A DNA stretch of 14,425 nucleotides from Sphingomonadales bacterium UBA658 (GTDB taxonomy: Bacteria; Pseudomonadota; Alphaproteobacteria; Sphingomonadales; Sphingomonadaceae), in contig DBOA01000124.1 of assembly GCA_002299195.1 (NCBI GenBank), positions 1 through 14,425 on the forward strand, given 5' to 3'. The notes beneath the pieces were generated by a model. The model saw only the letters and a program-made list of their open reading frames with translations, was not told the DNA's origin and ran no database searches. Position numbers and translations under genes: made by a program. Below, piece by piece: positions 1 through 7,267 of this stretch (its first letter is position 1; each line of letters starts with the position of its first letter).

Positions 1-237
1 AATGCCAAAGCGGGCCGAGTCCGCAACCTGATGCGCAACCTTTGCGCTTTTGATCAGCGCCTTGGACGGGACGCATCCGGTGTTCAGGCAATCGCCCCCC
101 ATGTCATGCGCTTCGACCAAGGTCACGTTCGCTTTGACCATTGCCGCGATGTAGGCCGAGACCAAGCCCGCCGATCCGGCACCAATGACTATGAGGTTGC
201 GGTCAAACCGCTTCGGCTTTTGCCACTGTTTAGCCAC
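1..237 (-). CDS. MerA/Lpd-type FAD-dependent pyridine nucleotide-disulfide oxidoreductase (N-terminal part; runs off the window)
   Basis: The first 79 codons of a flavoprotein disulfide reductase are present; the rest lies beyond position 1. Near the N terminus an FAD-binding Rossmann loop (VIGAGSAGL) is followed by the redox-active disulfide motif GGDCLNTGCVPSKAL, the CxxxxC signature of class I reductases such as mercuric reductase and dihydrolipoamide dehydrogenase. The start is GTG at 237, because a TAA at 247-249 blocks extension and no earlier ATG exists. The gene overlaps the end of the TVP38-family gene by 8 bp, so translational coupling is likely. A MerA-like reductase next to or fused with a TVP38/TMEM64 protein is a recurring bacterial arrangement, so mercury detoxification should not be assumed. 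The substrate cannot be told from this fragment; the family call is firm. Confidence 0.9.
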   Translation of the reverse strand, partial: MAKQWQKPKRFDRNLIVIGAGSAGLVSAYIAAMVKANVTLVEAHDMGGDCLNTGCVPSKALIKSAKVAHQVADSARFGI

Positions 238-904
238 GGCCGCGCTTTACCATCGCTACAATGCCCTTTGCCACCCAGGGGAAGAACGCGAGCGCCACGA
301 ATGAGGCAATGAGTGTTGGCGACAACAAACCGGCGGTGCTTTCTATGCGGCTGATCTGGGTGCCGGCATTCACGAACACGATTGTCGCTGGCAACATGCC
401 GATCTGGCTGACCCAAAAGAATGTGCCGGTTTTAATCCGCGTCAGACCCATCAGCAGATTGATGACGAAGAATGGAAATACCGGAATCAAACGCAGCGTG
501 AACAAATAAAATGCGCCGTCTTTTTCAAGTCCGTCATCAATCGCGCGCAAGCGTTCGCCGAATTTGCCCTGCACCCAATCGCGCAACAAATAACGCGAGC
601 TAAGGAACGCCAATGTTGCGCCCATGGTCGATGCAAAAGAGACAATCAGCGTGCCAAGGACAACGCCAACCAAGGCACCGGCGACCAAGCTCATGATAGC
701 AGCGCCCGGGATCGATAATCCCGTCACCGCGACATACAGGAGGAAAAACCCGGCAATATACAAAGCCGGGTTTGCGTCCTTTGCCGCGACAATGTCTGCC
801 TGACTGGCTTTGAAATTCTCGAGGCTTAAATATTGGCCCAAATCAAAAGCAAAATAGGCCGCAGTCGCGCCAATCAGGACAAGAGCCAAAACTGCTTTTT
901 TCAT
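230..904 (-). CDS. TVP38/TMEM64 family (VTT/SNARE-associated domain) inner-membrane protein
   Basis: 224 residues, a usual length for a bacterial DedA-superfamily VTT-domain protein. There is an N-terminal hydrophobic segment (residues 4-20), then further membrane stretches around 47-65, 68-100, 135-155, 165-182 and 195-217. The hallmark is at 137-154: LRLIPVFPFFVINLLMG, matching the conserved R..P..PF...N...G pattern of the VTT domain (PF09335), with a G-rich segment at 67-84. Family members act in membrane-lipid scrambling or transport; the role of the bacterial TVP38 branch is unsettled. The stop codon overlaps the GTG start of the following disulfide reductase, suggesting one functional unit, perhaps redox-linked transport at the inner membrane (inference). 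It begins 47 bp after ssb on the same strand, with a GGGA-containing leader as possible ribosome binding site. Confidence 0.92.
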   Translation of the reverse strand: MKKAVLALVLIGATAAYFAFDLGQYLSLENFKASQADIVAAKDANPALYIAGFFLLYVAVTGLSIPGAAIMSLVAGALVGVVLGTLIVSFASTMGATLAFLSSRYLLRDWVQGKFGERLRAIDDGLEKDGAFYLFTLRLIPVFPFFVINLLMGLTRIKTGTFFWVSQIGMLPATIVFVNAGTQISRIESTAGLLSPTLIASFVALAFFPWVAKGIVAMVKRGRG

Positions 905-951
905 TTTGGTCCCTGTTCAATCCGTTACTGCAATTGGCCGCTGGCTAGCGA

Positions 952-1470
952 TCAAAACGGTACGTCGTCGTCGAGGTCATTGTCGAAATCACCGCCGCCA
1001 AAGCCGGAAGAGCTTCCGCCGCCACCGGCGCCCCAATTGTTGCCACCGGACGATCCGCCCGAGGAACCACCGCCAGATGCGCCGCCGCTCCAGCCATCGC
1101 CGCCGCCTGATCCGCCCTTTGGACCATCAAGCATGACCAGCTTGCCATCAAAGCCGGCAACCGACACTTCGGTTGTGTAACGGTCGTTACCCGAAGCATC
1201 CTGCCATTTGCGGGTGCGCAATTGGCCTTCGATGTAAACCTTGCTGCCTTTTTTCAGGAAACGTTCGGCGACGCCCACAAGGCCGTCGGAGTTCAACACG
1301 ACGCTATGCCATTCGGTGCGTTCTTTTTTCTCGCCCGTCGTGCGGTCTTTCCAGTCTTCCGACGTCGCGATTCGCAGGTTGCAAATGCGGCCACCGTTCT
1401 GGAAGGATTTGACTTCGGGATCCGCACCCAAATTGCCCACGATGATAACTTTATTGACGCTTCCCGCCAT
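952..1470 (-). CDS. ssb: Single-stranded DNA-binding protein SSB
   Basis: 172 residues. The N-terminal OB fold (about 1-115) starts MAGSVNKVIIVGNLGADPEV and carries the classic IATSEDW and ERTEWHSVV strands. A glycine/serine-rich disordered linker follows (about 118-160), then an acidic tail ending DDDVPF, the conserved tip that docks replication, repair and recombination partners. SSB works as a homotetramer coating single-stranded DNA. The ATG start at 1470 is preceded by a purine-rich GAGGGCAGGA leader. The 36-bp gap after feoB gives little room for a promoter, so transcription may begin inside the end of feoB or read through from it. No GTTC-N7-GTTC LexA site is visible immediately upstream. 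The repetitive linker codons create proline-rich reading frames on the opposite strand that are not genes. Confidence 0.97.
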   Translation of the reverse strand: MAGSVNKVIIVGNLGADPEVKSFQNGGRICNLRIATSEDWKDRTTGEKKERTEWHSVVLNSDGLVGVAERFLKKGSKVYIEGQLRTRKWQDASGNDRYTTEVSVAGFDGKLVMLDGPKGGSGGGDGWSGGASGGGSSGGSSGGNNWGAGGGGSSSGFGGGDFDNDLDDDVPF

Positions 1471-1506
1471 GTTCCTGCCCTCTAATCAAATGATCTTGTG
1501 AACTTG

Positions 1507-3360
1507 CTATAAGCCGAAGGAACGCGCTGTCCAATATGTTATACCAGCGGCGGCATATGCCAGCGCAAAAAGATAGGTGACCATGAAGATCGGCCATTTC
1601 CATCCATTGGTTTCACGGCGCGTCACGGCAATGGTGGAAATGCACTGCGGCGCAAAGACGAACCACGCCAGAAACGCCAAGGCTGTCGCAAGTGACCAGT
1701 CCGCCGCAAGCTTGGGGCCAAGACTAGACGCGGCCGCGTCTTCATCCGCGGCATCGATGGCATAAACTGTCGCCAATGCGGAGACGGCCACTTCGCGCGC
1801 AGCCATCGCGGGAATCAGCGCAAGCGCAATGTCATGATTAAAGCCAATCGGCCGGACAATCGGTTCAATCCCGTCTGCAATGCGGCCAGCGACCGAATAT
1901 TCCACTTGCGAAATGCCGCTGCCTTCTGGTGCCTTGGGAAAGCTTAAAAGCGCCCATAATATAATGGTCGCCGCAAAAATTATGGTGCCCGCACGGCGCA
2001 GAAACACCCACGCCCGCTGCCATAGGTTCAGCGCAATATCACGCAAGCGCGGCCATTGATAACGTGGCATTTCGATGAGGAAGCTGCTCGTCCGGCTTTG
2101 CGTAACAAAGCGCTGGATGACCGACGCGGCCAGCATCGCGCCCAATATGCCTGCGATATACAGGCTAAAGAGAACAAGGCCCTGCAGCCCGATTCCGGGT
2201 CCAACAGTATCCGAGGGAATGAATGCCCCAATGATGACGGTATATACCGGCAGCCGCGCCGAACAGGTCATCAGCGGCGCAATCAATATGGTCGCCAGCC
2301 GTTCCTTCTGATCCATGATCGTGCGCGTCGCCATGATCCCGGGAATGGCGCAGGCAAAGGACGATAAAAGCGGAATGAAGCTGTGCCCCGATAGACCAAC
2401 CGCCGCCATGACCCTGTCCATGACAAAGGCAGCGCGCGTCATATAACCCGATGCCTCAAGCAGCAAAATGAACAGGAACAGGATCAAAATTTGCGGAAGG
2501 AAGACGATCACCGATCCGACGCCCGCAATGACGCCATCGGTCAAGAATGACCGGAACAATCCATCTGGCAACGCGCCCGTAATCGCATCACTTAACAGGG
2601 CAAAGCCGCTTTCGATCCAACCAATCGGTGCCTCAGACCAGCCGTACACCGCCTGAAACATGAGGAACAACAAAGCGAGCAGAATGACGACGCCGCCGAC
2701 CGGGTGGAGCAATACGGAATCGAGCCTGCGCGTCCACTGGCGACCTGCGGTCTCGCTGACAATCACAGAACGTGCAATGTCGCGTGCCTGCTGATTGTTC
2801 GCGCCGAACGATACCGCAACTGGTTCGACCGAAGGCCGCGGCGTTTTGAGTGTGCGTTCAAGCTCCGCCATCAACGGCGCGAGGCCACGGCGGCGTACCG
2901 CCACGGTTTCAATAACAGGTACGCCCAATGCGCGGGCGAGCTTTTCTGCATCCAGTTGTAAGCCATCACGCTCGGCAAGATCAACCATGTTGAGCGCGAC
3001 CACCGTCGGCAGGCCCTGCGCAATCAGCTCGAGCGCGAAGCGCAGATGGTTATCGAGATTGCCGGCATCCAGCACGATCACAAGTGCGTCAGGGCGGCGA
3101 TGGCCCTCCAGATTTCCCAACACGACATCACGGGTGACGGCTTCATCAAGGCTATCGGGATCGAGGCTATAGGCGCCGGGCAAGTCGATCATTTCAACGG
3201 GTTGGCCATCGTCAAACGTCGCCCGCCCCGATTTGCGCTCAACCGTTACGCCGGGATAATTCGCAATCTTCTGCCGCGCACCGGTCAGCGCATTGAACAA
3301 CGCACTTTTTCCGGCATTGGGGTTCCCGACAAGGGCAACGAGCGGCGGCATTTGCGTCAT
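1507..3360 (-). CDS. feoB: Ferrous iron transporter FeoB
   Basis: 617 residues. The cytosolic N-terminal G domain shows G1 GNPNAGKS (12-19), a candidate G2 Thr39, G3 DLPG (59-62) and G4 NMVD (124-127). A helical spacer region follows, and then a polytopic membrane domain from about residue 215. Both Gate motifs are visible: SFACAIPGIMATRTI, and MTCSARLPVYTVIIGAF with the conserved Cys. The protein imports Fe(II) across the inner membrane. It is shorter than the 773-residue E. coli protein because its C terminus ends just after the last membrane helix. The region expected to hold G5 (about 151-159, ETVAVRRRG) departs from the usual SA/ST core. Its ATG overlaps the feoA stop as ATGA, implying coupling. 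No feoC-like gene is seen. Confidence 0.97.
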   Translation of the reverse strand: MTQMPPLVALVGNPNAGKSALFNALTGARQKIANYPGVTVERKSGRATFDDGQPVEMIDLPGAYSLDPDSLDEAVTRDVVLGNLEGHRRPDALVIVLDAGNLDNHLRFALELIAQGLPTVVALNMVDLAERDGLQLDAEKLARALGVPVIETVAVRRRGLAPLMAELERTLKTPRPSVEPVAVSFGANNQQARDIARSVIVSETAGRQWTRRLDSVLLHPVGGVVILLALLFLMFQAVYGWSEAPIGWIESGFALLSDAITGALPDGLFRSFLTDGVIAGVGSVIVFLPQILILFLFILLLEASGYMTRAAFVMDRVMAAVGLSGHSFIPLLSSFACAIPGIMATRTIMDQKERLATILIAPLMTCSARLPVYTVIIGAFIPSDTVGPGIGLQGLVLFSLYIAGILGAMLAASVIQRFVTQSRTSSFLIEMPRYQWPRLRDIALNLWQRAWVFLRRAGTIIFAATIILWALLSFPKAPEGSGISQVEYSVAGRIADGIEPIVRPIGFNHDIALALIPAMAAREVAVSALATVYAIDAADEDAAASSLGPKLAADWSLATALAFLAWFVFAPQCISTIAVTRRETNGWKWPIFMVTYLFALAYAAAGITYWTARSFGL

Positions 3361-3599
3361 GGCTTAAGCTCGCAATCGATGGCCGCTGCAACATTGGTGC
3401 GCAAGGCCACGGTCATTCGGCCAACACGCACGGCAAGCGGGTCGCGCCACATCAAAATACCCTTGTGCAATGCTTCGATGGTGACCCCGGGCTCAAAGCC
3501 AAGTGAGCGCAGACGATGCCCTTCCTGATCGGGCAAAACATCCCAATCGATGGCCCGAATAACCGCGGCGCGGTTTAGTGGAAGACGGTCAAGTTGCAC
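3357..3599 (-). CDS. feoA: Ferrous iron transport protein FeoA (SH3-like)
   Basis: 80 residues, typical for the small cytosolic SH3-fold FeoA that associates with FeoB and is needed for Fe(II) uptake. The N terminus (QLDRLPLNRAAVIRAID) and the middle (HRLRSLGFEPGVTIEAL) match the family pattern of 'lxdLpxGxxaxIxxI' then 'LxxLGfxpGxxI'. The start is GTG at 3599: it fits the usual FeoA N terminus and no alternative start codon gives a complete domain. No convincing Shine-Dalgarno sequence precedes it; the sequence there is AT-rich and contains a Fur-like inverted repeat. feoA overlaps feoB by 4 bp, so the two form a minimal feoAB operon. Only 48 bp separate it from the upstream coq9 stop. Confidence 0.93.
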   Translation of the reverse strand: MQLDRLPLNRAAVIRAIDWDVLPDQEGHRLRSLGFEPGVTIEALHKGILMWRDPLAVRVGRMTVALRTNVAAAIDCELKP

Positions 3600-3609
3600 G
3601 GGCGCTTAT

Positions 3610-3626
3610 TTGCAACCGATTCGCAA
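3610..3626 (-). promoter_or_regulatory. Candidate Fur-type operator before feoAB
   Basis: The plus strand reads TTGCAACCGATTCGCAA, an imperfect inverted repeat ending 11 bp before the feoA GTG. From memory, the alphaproteobacterial Fur box resembles TTGCGAAT-n-ATTCGCAA. Against that, the right half-site is perfect and the left half-site mismatches at three positions. A weak promoter-like pair on the minus strand, TTAATC (3646-3651) and TTATTG (3624-3629) with a 16-bp spacer, would put the operator across the -10 and transcription start. Iron repression of feoAB is well established in many bacteria. Assignment here is by position and pattern only. Confidence 0.5.
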
Positions 3627-3647
3627 TAACATCAATAGAGATTTGGA

Positions 3648-4316
3648 TTAACGCGCCGGATAACGCAGGCGGCCAATGAAGCGGGAAAGGCTTGGCACAT
3701 ATTCCTGACGCTGCTTCGCCTGAAACTTCACCTTCTCAAACTGCATCACATTATCGATGCGACGATCAAGGAAAGCCCGCGCATCGGCGAAGTTGTCGCT
3801 ATCATCATTCACGAACACACTCAGCGTGCTCGCATACACTGCCGATAATGTCATGCGCTTCGTATAATGGTTGAAGTCGCTCGCAGTGTCTCCGGCCAGA
3901 CGCCACATCCGGTCGGCAGATCGCCAGCCAATCTTTGCACTGCGCACCAGATTTTGTGGCATGGCCATGATCGCCATCGCGCGCCGCAGGGATTCGCGGT
4001 CGGGCGCCATGATTTCCAGCCGCGTTGCCAGCAAGGCGGTAATCCGGTCCCGGATTTTCATCGCCGCAAGTTTTTCAGCCGGCAAACGATGGGCAAGCTC
4101 CATATCAATGCTGTCGATCCACGCATCAATCATGTCGATGGCGTTATCTTTGAACGCAAGCTTCGCGACATCGCGGTCCACGCCCGCTTCATCAGCGGCC
4201 GCATGAACAGCGGCGTCAGACCAGCCATCAAATCCCGCATTGCGCGCGATGATTGGGGCAAGGGCGGCACGAACTTCGTCGAGCGTCGGGTCAGCAGGAA
4301 GCGGTGATATGGACAT
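3648..4316 (-). CDS. COQ9 family protein (ubiquinone biosynthesis accessory factor)
   Basis: 222 residues from the ATG at 4316. The protein has the COQ9 layout: a TetR-like N-terminal helical domain and a conserved C-terminal core with WRLAGDTASDFNHYTKR (138-154) followed by the VYASTLSVF segment. COQ9 proteins bind isoprenoid lipids and assist the COQ7-type hydroxylation step of ubiquinone synthesis; in alphaproteobacteria the role is inferred by homology. A TTG at 4344-4346 could add ten residues (MRAPNAYILC), but family members normally begin close to the PTLDEVRAAL helix, so ATG 4316 is preferred. The gene lies 38 bp downstream of the EamA gene and 48 bp upstream of feoA on the same strand. 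It could share transcripts with either neighbour. Confidence 0.9.
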   Translation of the reverse strand: MSISPLPADPTLDEVRAALAPIIARNAGFDGWSDAAVHAAADEAGVDRDVAKLAFKDNAIDMIDAWIDSIDMELAHRLPAEKLAAMKIRDRITALLATRLEIMAPDRESLRRAMAIMAMPQNLVRSAKIGWRSADRMWRLAGDTASDFNHYTKRMTLSAVYASTLSVFVNDDSDNFADARAFLDRRIDNVMQFEKVKFQAKQRQEYVPSLSRFIGRLRYPAR

Positions 4317-4354
4317 GCACAATATGTAGGCGTTCGGCGCCCTCAAGAAAAGGT

Positions 4355-5227
4355 CTATTGCTTACGCACTAGCACAAGCGCGATCATCACGAGCGCGCTG
4401 CCCGTAAAATCCATTGCGGTCAGCGTTTCACCAAAGGCAAGCCACCCAGCCGCAGCCGACAGTGCAGGCTGAAACAACAAGGCCAAGCCAATCACCAGCG
4501 GGCTAAAATGCGGTAAGGCATAGGTCAGGCACCCTTGCCCGAAAAACTGTGACGTGAACGCAAGCAACACAACCGGCCACCACACAGTCGGGATAACCTG
4601 TTCCCCCGCGACAATCGACCCGGTAAGCAAGATGACCGCCGCAACGGCGCTGGCCATGCCCAGTGCGCCCCAGCTTTCCGTATTCTGCCGCACGCGCATC
4701 ATCAGCACCAGATACACTGTGTATGTAAGGCCCGCGCCAAGCGATAAAATATCCCCCTGGAAATGCAGCGGGGACAGATCAAGGCTTTGCCCCATTAAAA
4801 GTGCAGCGCCCACAAATGCAAAAAGCACCGCTGCGCTTTCCCATTTGCTGGGCATTTTGCGTGCGACAAATATCCCGTAAACCACCAGTATCAGGCTGGC
4901 GCAGTTCGCAAATAATGTCGCATTGGCCATTTTCGTTTGGAAAATGCCAATATGCCACAAAATGATATCAACGCCGAAAAACAGCCCCGCAATTGTCGCA
5001 AGCCAGATTGTTGATGTGCCAAGCGCCGAGAAACGAAAACCAAATCGATATCCGACAAAAAACAAAAATGGCGTCGCCAGCGCCAGTCGCCAGAATCCGG
5101 TCGCAATGGGTCCGCTATCGGCAAAACGCACCAGCAATGGCCCAAAAGCGATTGCAATATTTCCCGCCAGCAGTGCCGCAAAGGCAAGCAAGCTGGGCGA
5201 TTGCTGATGTAAAATCTTCTGCGACAT
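4355..5227 (-). CDS. EamA/DMT superfamily membrane transporter
   Basis: 290 residues from the ATG at 5227. About ten hydrophobic segments run the whole length in two repeats, the usual pattern of DMT/EamA (RhaT-type) permeases. Recognisable features are the first-helix motif ...GNIAIAFGPLLVRFA, the repeated 'FxGxdixlWhxgi' segment (FFGVDIILWHIGI) and a C-terminal helix LTAMDFTGSALVMIALVLV. Members export amino acids, metabolites or drugs; the substrate cannot be predicted. An ATG at 5242, five codons upstream, is an equally open start (MQRGF...), and neither has a clean ribosome binding site. The gene is divergent from the ene-reductase, with a 15-bp palindrome at 5236-5250 that would overlap the 5242 start. 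That could place the exporter and the enzyme under one regulator. Confidence 0.9.
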   Translation of the reverse strand: MSQKILHQQSPSLLAFAALLAGNIAIAFGPLLVRFADSGPIATGFWRLALATPFLFFVGYRFGFRFSALGTSTIWLATIAGLFFGVDIILWHIGIFQTKMANATLFANCASLILVVYGIFVARKMPSKWESAAVLFAFVGAALLMGQSLDLSPLHFQGDILSLGAGLTYTVYLVLMMRVRQNTESWGALGMASAVAAVILLTGSIVAGEQVIPTVWWPVVLLAFTSQFFGQGCLTYALPHFSPLVIGLALLFQPALSAAAGWLAFGETLTAMDFTGSALVMIALVLVRKQ

Positions 5228-5235
5228 AAACCCCC

Positions 5236-5250
5236 GTTGCATTTTGCAAC
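5236..5250. promoter_or_regulatory. Perfect 15-bp palindrome, candidate operator between divergent genes
   Basis: GTTGCA-TTT-TGCAAC is a perfect 6-3-6 inverted repeat. It lies 9 bp upstream of the preferred start of the EamA gene and 49 bp upstream of the ene-reductase start. The form suits a dimeric regulator (MarR, HxlR or TetR families are possible), and ene-reductases of this family are often controlled by electrophile-sensing repressors. No regulator gene is adjacent in this window, so the protein that binds is unknown. Confidence 0.45.
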
Positions 5251-5289
5251 TTTCATCCGCATCTTGGCTGCAAAGAAACGCTTAATGAC

Positions 5290-5293
5290 AGGA
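5290..5293 (+). promoter_or_regulatory. Ribosome binding site fixing the ene-reductase start
   Basis: AGGA sits 6 nt before ATG 5300. This favours the start MTATLFDPIQLG over the in-frame ATGs at 5237 and 5285, which would add residues not seen in Old Yellow Enzymes. Confidence 0.7.
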
Positions 5294-5299
5294 TATCAC

Positions 5300-6394
5300 A
5301 TGACTGCAACTTTGTTTGATCCGATTCAACTCGGCGCCATCAGCGCGCCCAACCGAGTCCTCATGGCCCCGCTGACTCGCGGCCGTAGTGTAGATGGGCA
5401 TGTTCCCATGTCGGATTTGAAAGCCGAATATTACACCCAGCGCAGCACCGCTGGCCTGATTATCGCTGAAGCGACCGGCATTAGCCAAGAAGGCCTTGGA
5501 TGGCCGTCGGCGCCCGGTATCTGGTCAGATGCACAGGTCGCGGCGTGGAAGCCAGTGACCGAAGCGGTGCACAAGGCCGACGGCCGGATCATATTGCAGC
5601 TGTGGCATATGGGACGGCTTGTCCACCCGGACTTCTTGGGCGGTGCCCAGCCTGTGTCCGCATCTGCAACGACTGCGCCGGGTTATGCGCACACCGCAGA
5701 GGGCAAGAAAGAATATACCGAAGCGCGCGCGCTTGAGGCTTCGGAAATTCCCCGCATCATATCGGATTATGTCAACGCGGCTAAAAACGCGATGGCCGCC
5801 GGCTTTGACGGTGTTCAGATTCACGCGGCCAATGGATATTTGATTGACCAGTTTCTGCGCGACAACACCAATTTGCGCAGCGATGCATATGGCGGTGCAA
5901 TCGAAAACCGTATCCGCCTGTTGCGCGAAGTCACGCAAGCCGTTGTCGACGCCATTGGTTCGGAACGCACCTCCGTACGGCTGTCGCCCAACGGCGAAAC
6001 ACAGGGCGCAAATGACAGCAATCCCGTGCCGTTGTTCACCGCTGCCGCGGCCGCATTGCAAGATATCGGCATCGCGTTCTTGGAACTGCGTGAAGTGAAG
6101 GCATATGGCAATTTCGGGCAAACCGATGTGCCGCGCATTTCCCCTGAAATCCGCAAAATATTCAAGGGGCCGTTGGTGCTGAACCAAGAATATACGCGCG
6201 AGCTGGCGGAAGAAGATCTGGCATCTGGATTGGCGGACGCAATCAGCTTTGGCCGCCCGTACATCAGCAACCCTGATCTGGTTGAACGTCTGCGGTCCGG
6301 GGCTGAACTGACCCCTGACAATTTCAAAACATGGTACGCACCCGCAGCCGAAGGATATACCGACTATCCGTTCCTGGAAGCGGTGGACGCATAA
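5300..6394 (+). CDS. Old Yellow Enzyme family ene-reductase (NemA-like alkene/N-ethylmaleimide reductase)
   Basis: 364 residues, the normal length of a classical OYE. It is a TIM barrel binding FMN and reducing activated C=C bonds (enones, maleimides, nitro compounds) with NAD(P)H. Visible landmarks are the N-terminal PNRVLMAPLTRGRS with the FMN-tuning Thr26, and ILQLWHMGR (98-105). The substrate-binding pair His175/Asn178 and the proton-donor Tyr180 are in HAANGYLIDQFLRDNTN, followed by RSDAYGG. Arg227 and the C-terminal phosphate-binding segment ADAISFGRPYISNPDL (312-327) complete the set. All key residues are intact. The stop is followed after 3 bp by the sterol-desaturase-type gene, so the two are probably co-transcribed. 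Likely roles are detoxification of electrophiles or a reductive step on an unsaturated lipid or terpenoid; the substrate is unknown. Confidence 0.95.
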   Translation: MTATLFDPIQLGAISAPNRVLMAPLTRGRSVDGHVPMSDLKAEYYTQRSTAGLIIAEATGISQEGLGWPSAPGIWSDAQVAAWKPVTEAVHKADGRIILQLWHMGRLVHPDFLGGAQPVSASATTAPGYAHTAEGKKEYTEARALEASEIPRIISDYVNAAKNAMAAGFDGVQIHAANGYLIDQFLRDNTNLRSDAYGGAIENRIRLLREVTQAVVDAIGSERTSVRLSPNGETQGANDSNPVPLFTAAAAALQDIGIAFLELREVKAYGNFGQTDVPRISPEIRKIFKGPLVLNQEYTRELAEEDLASGLADAISFGRPYISNPDLVERLRSGAELTPDNFKTWYAPAAEGYTDYPFLEAVDA

Positions 6395-6397
6395 AAG

Positions 6398-7189
6398 ATG
6401 ATCGAAGCGGGGCTTGGCATATATGCAATAGCCATCCCCGCTTTGCTGCTTTTTGTGTTGGCCGGTGCTGAATATATCTGGCCACGCCGCCTTTTGGTCT
6501 TGGGCCGCTATCCGCGATGGCGGACGCATGCTTTATTCTTCGCAACCAACGCAGTGGTCGGCAGAATCTTGTCGTTATTCGTTGTTGTGGGAGTGGCAGC
6601 GACATGGGCGGACACCCACCGGTTCGGAATGCTGCAATTCTTAAATTGGCCCTTTTGGGCAGAAGCCTTGATGGCGTTTGTTGTTCTCGATTTCGCCGTC
6701 TGGCTGCAACATTTTGCGATGCACCGGTTCCCTTTTTTCTGGCGGATGCATGCGGTACATCACAGCGACCGCGACCTTGATGTCACCACCGCGCTGCGCT
6801 TTCATCCGTTCGAATTGATTGCGTCGACATTCTATAAATCTGCAATGGTCGCCTTGTTGGGCGTGCCACTTGCCGTGGCGCTGGCATTTGAATTGTGGCT
6901 CAATGCAAATGCGCTGTTCAATCACAGCAACATCCGCCTTCCCCAAAAGCTCGACCGGATATTGCGCATATTTTTTATAACGCCCGACATGCATCTGGTG
7001 CACCACAGCGTCATTGTTGCCGAACAAAAAACTAATTTCGGTTTTGCTTTGTCGATCTGGGACCGATTGTTCGGGACATATTGTGCAGAATCCATTGTCG
7101 GTGCGGAAAATCAGAAAATCGGTCTGTCCCAATTCGATGGTCAGCAGCCATCTGCATTTGTCTGGAGCATGAAACAGCCCATGACGTAA
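6398..7189 (+). CDS. Sterol desaturase / fatty acid hydroxylase superfamily di-iron membrane oxygenase
   Basis: 263 residues with an N-terminal membrane pair (about 8-25 and 46-70), further hydrophobic segments near 88-104 and 150-170, and the full histidine-box set of the superfamily (PF04116). The boxes are HFAMH (105-109), HAVHH (118-122), His136 in RFHPFE, HSN at 176, and HLVHH (199-203). These histidines bind a di-iron centre that hydroxylates or desaturates lipid-like substrates with O2 at the membrane. The histidine boxes are complete, so the enzyme should be active. The ATG at 6398 is 3 bp after the ene-reductase stop, implying an operon and possibly a shared hydrophobic substrate. 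Bacterial members include carotenoid, fatty-acid and sterol-like hydroxylases; the window has no carotenoid or hopanoid genes to decide between them. Confidence 0.93.
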   Translation: MIEAGLGIYAIAIPALLLFVLAGAEYIWPRRLLVLGRYPRWRTHALFFATNAVVGRILSLFVVVGVAATWADTHRFGMLQFLNWPFWAEALMAFVVLDFAVWLQHFAMHRFPFFWRMHAVHHSDRDLDVTTALRFHPFELIASTFYKSAMVALLGVPLAVALAFELWLNANALFNHSNIRLPQKLDRILRIFFITPDMHLVHHSVIVAEQKTNFGFALSIWDRLFGTYCAESIVGAENQKIGLSQFDGQQPSAFVWSMKQPMT

Positions 7190-7216
7190 CATTATATTGC
7201 GGTTGCTTTACGGCAC

Positions 7217-7245
7217 TTGACCTGCACTGTTTTCCGACGCATTTT
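7217..7245 (+). promoter_or_regulatory. Possible promoter for the DUF3604 gene
   Basis: In the 78-bp gap after the desaturase, TTGACC (7217-7222) is a good -35-like hexamer. A poor -10-like CATTTT (7240-7245) follows at 17 bp. It would give a short leader containing the ribosome binding site at 7253-7260. The -10 is weak, so read-through from the upstream pair is equally possible. Confidence 0.3.
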
Positions 7246-7252
7246 TGGGCTT

Positions 7253-7260
7253 GGGGGAGA
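7253..7260 (+). promoter_or_regulatory. Strong ribosome binding site for the DUF3604 gene
   Basis: GGGGGAGA, with its GGAG core at 7256-7259, lies 8 nt before ATG 7268. It selects MAKLRNIILGTVAVV as the N terminus over the in-frame codon at 7217, which would place a non-hydrophobic extension before the membrane segment. Confidence 0.75.
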
Positions 7261-7267
7261 TTATATC

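Noticed and set aside
833..1180. Proline-rich plus-strand frame (runs of PPP) opposite ssb
   Set aside because: It is produced by the Gly/Ser-rich linker codons of ssb read backwards.
1471..1506. Possible LexA box upstream of ssb (GTTC at the feoB/ssb gap)
   Set aside because: GTTC followed by seven bases leads to CATT, not a second GTTC, so the direct repeat needed for an alphaproteobacterial LexA site is missing.
4317..4346. TTG start adding ten residues to COQ9
   Set aside because: No ribosome binding site supports it, and ATG 4316 gives a family-like N terminus. It cannot be fully excluded.
5525..6529. 334-codon open frame on the minus strand across the ene-reductase gene
   Set aside because: Its translation is rich in Cys, His, Arg and Gln without any recognisable domain, and it lies opposite a gene with all catalytic residues intact. 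It is a shadow of that gene's codon bias.
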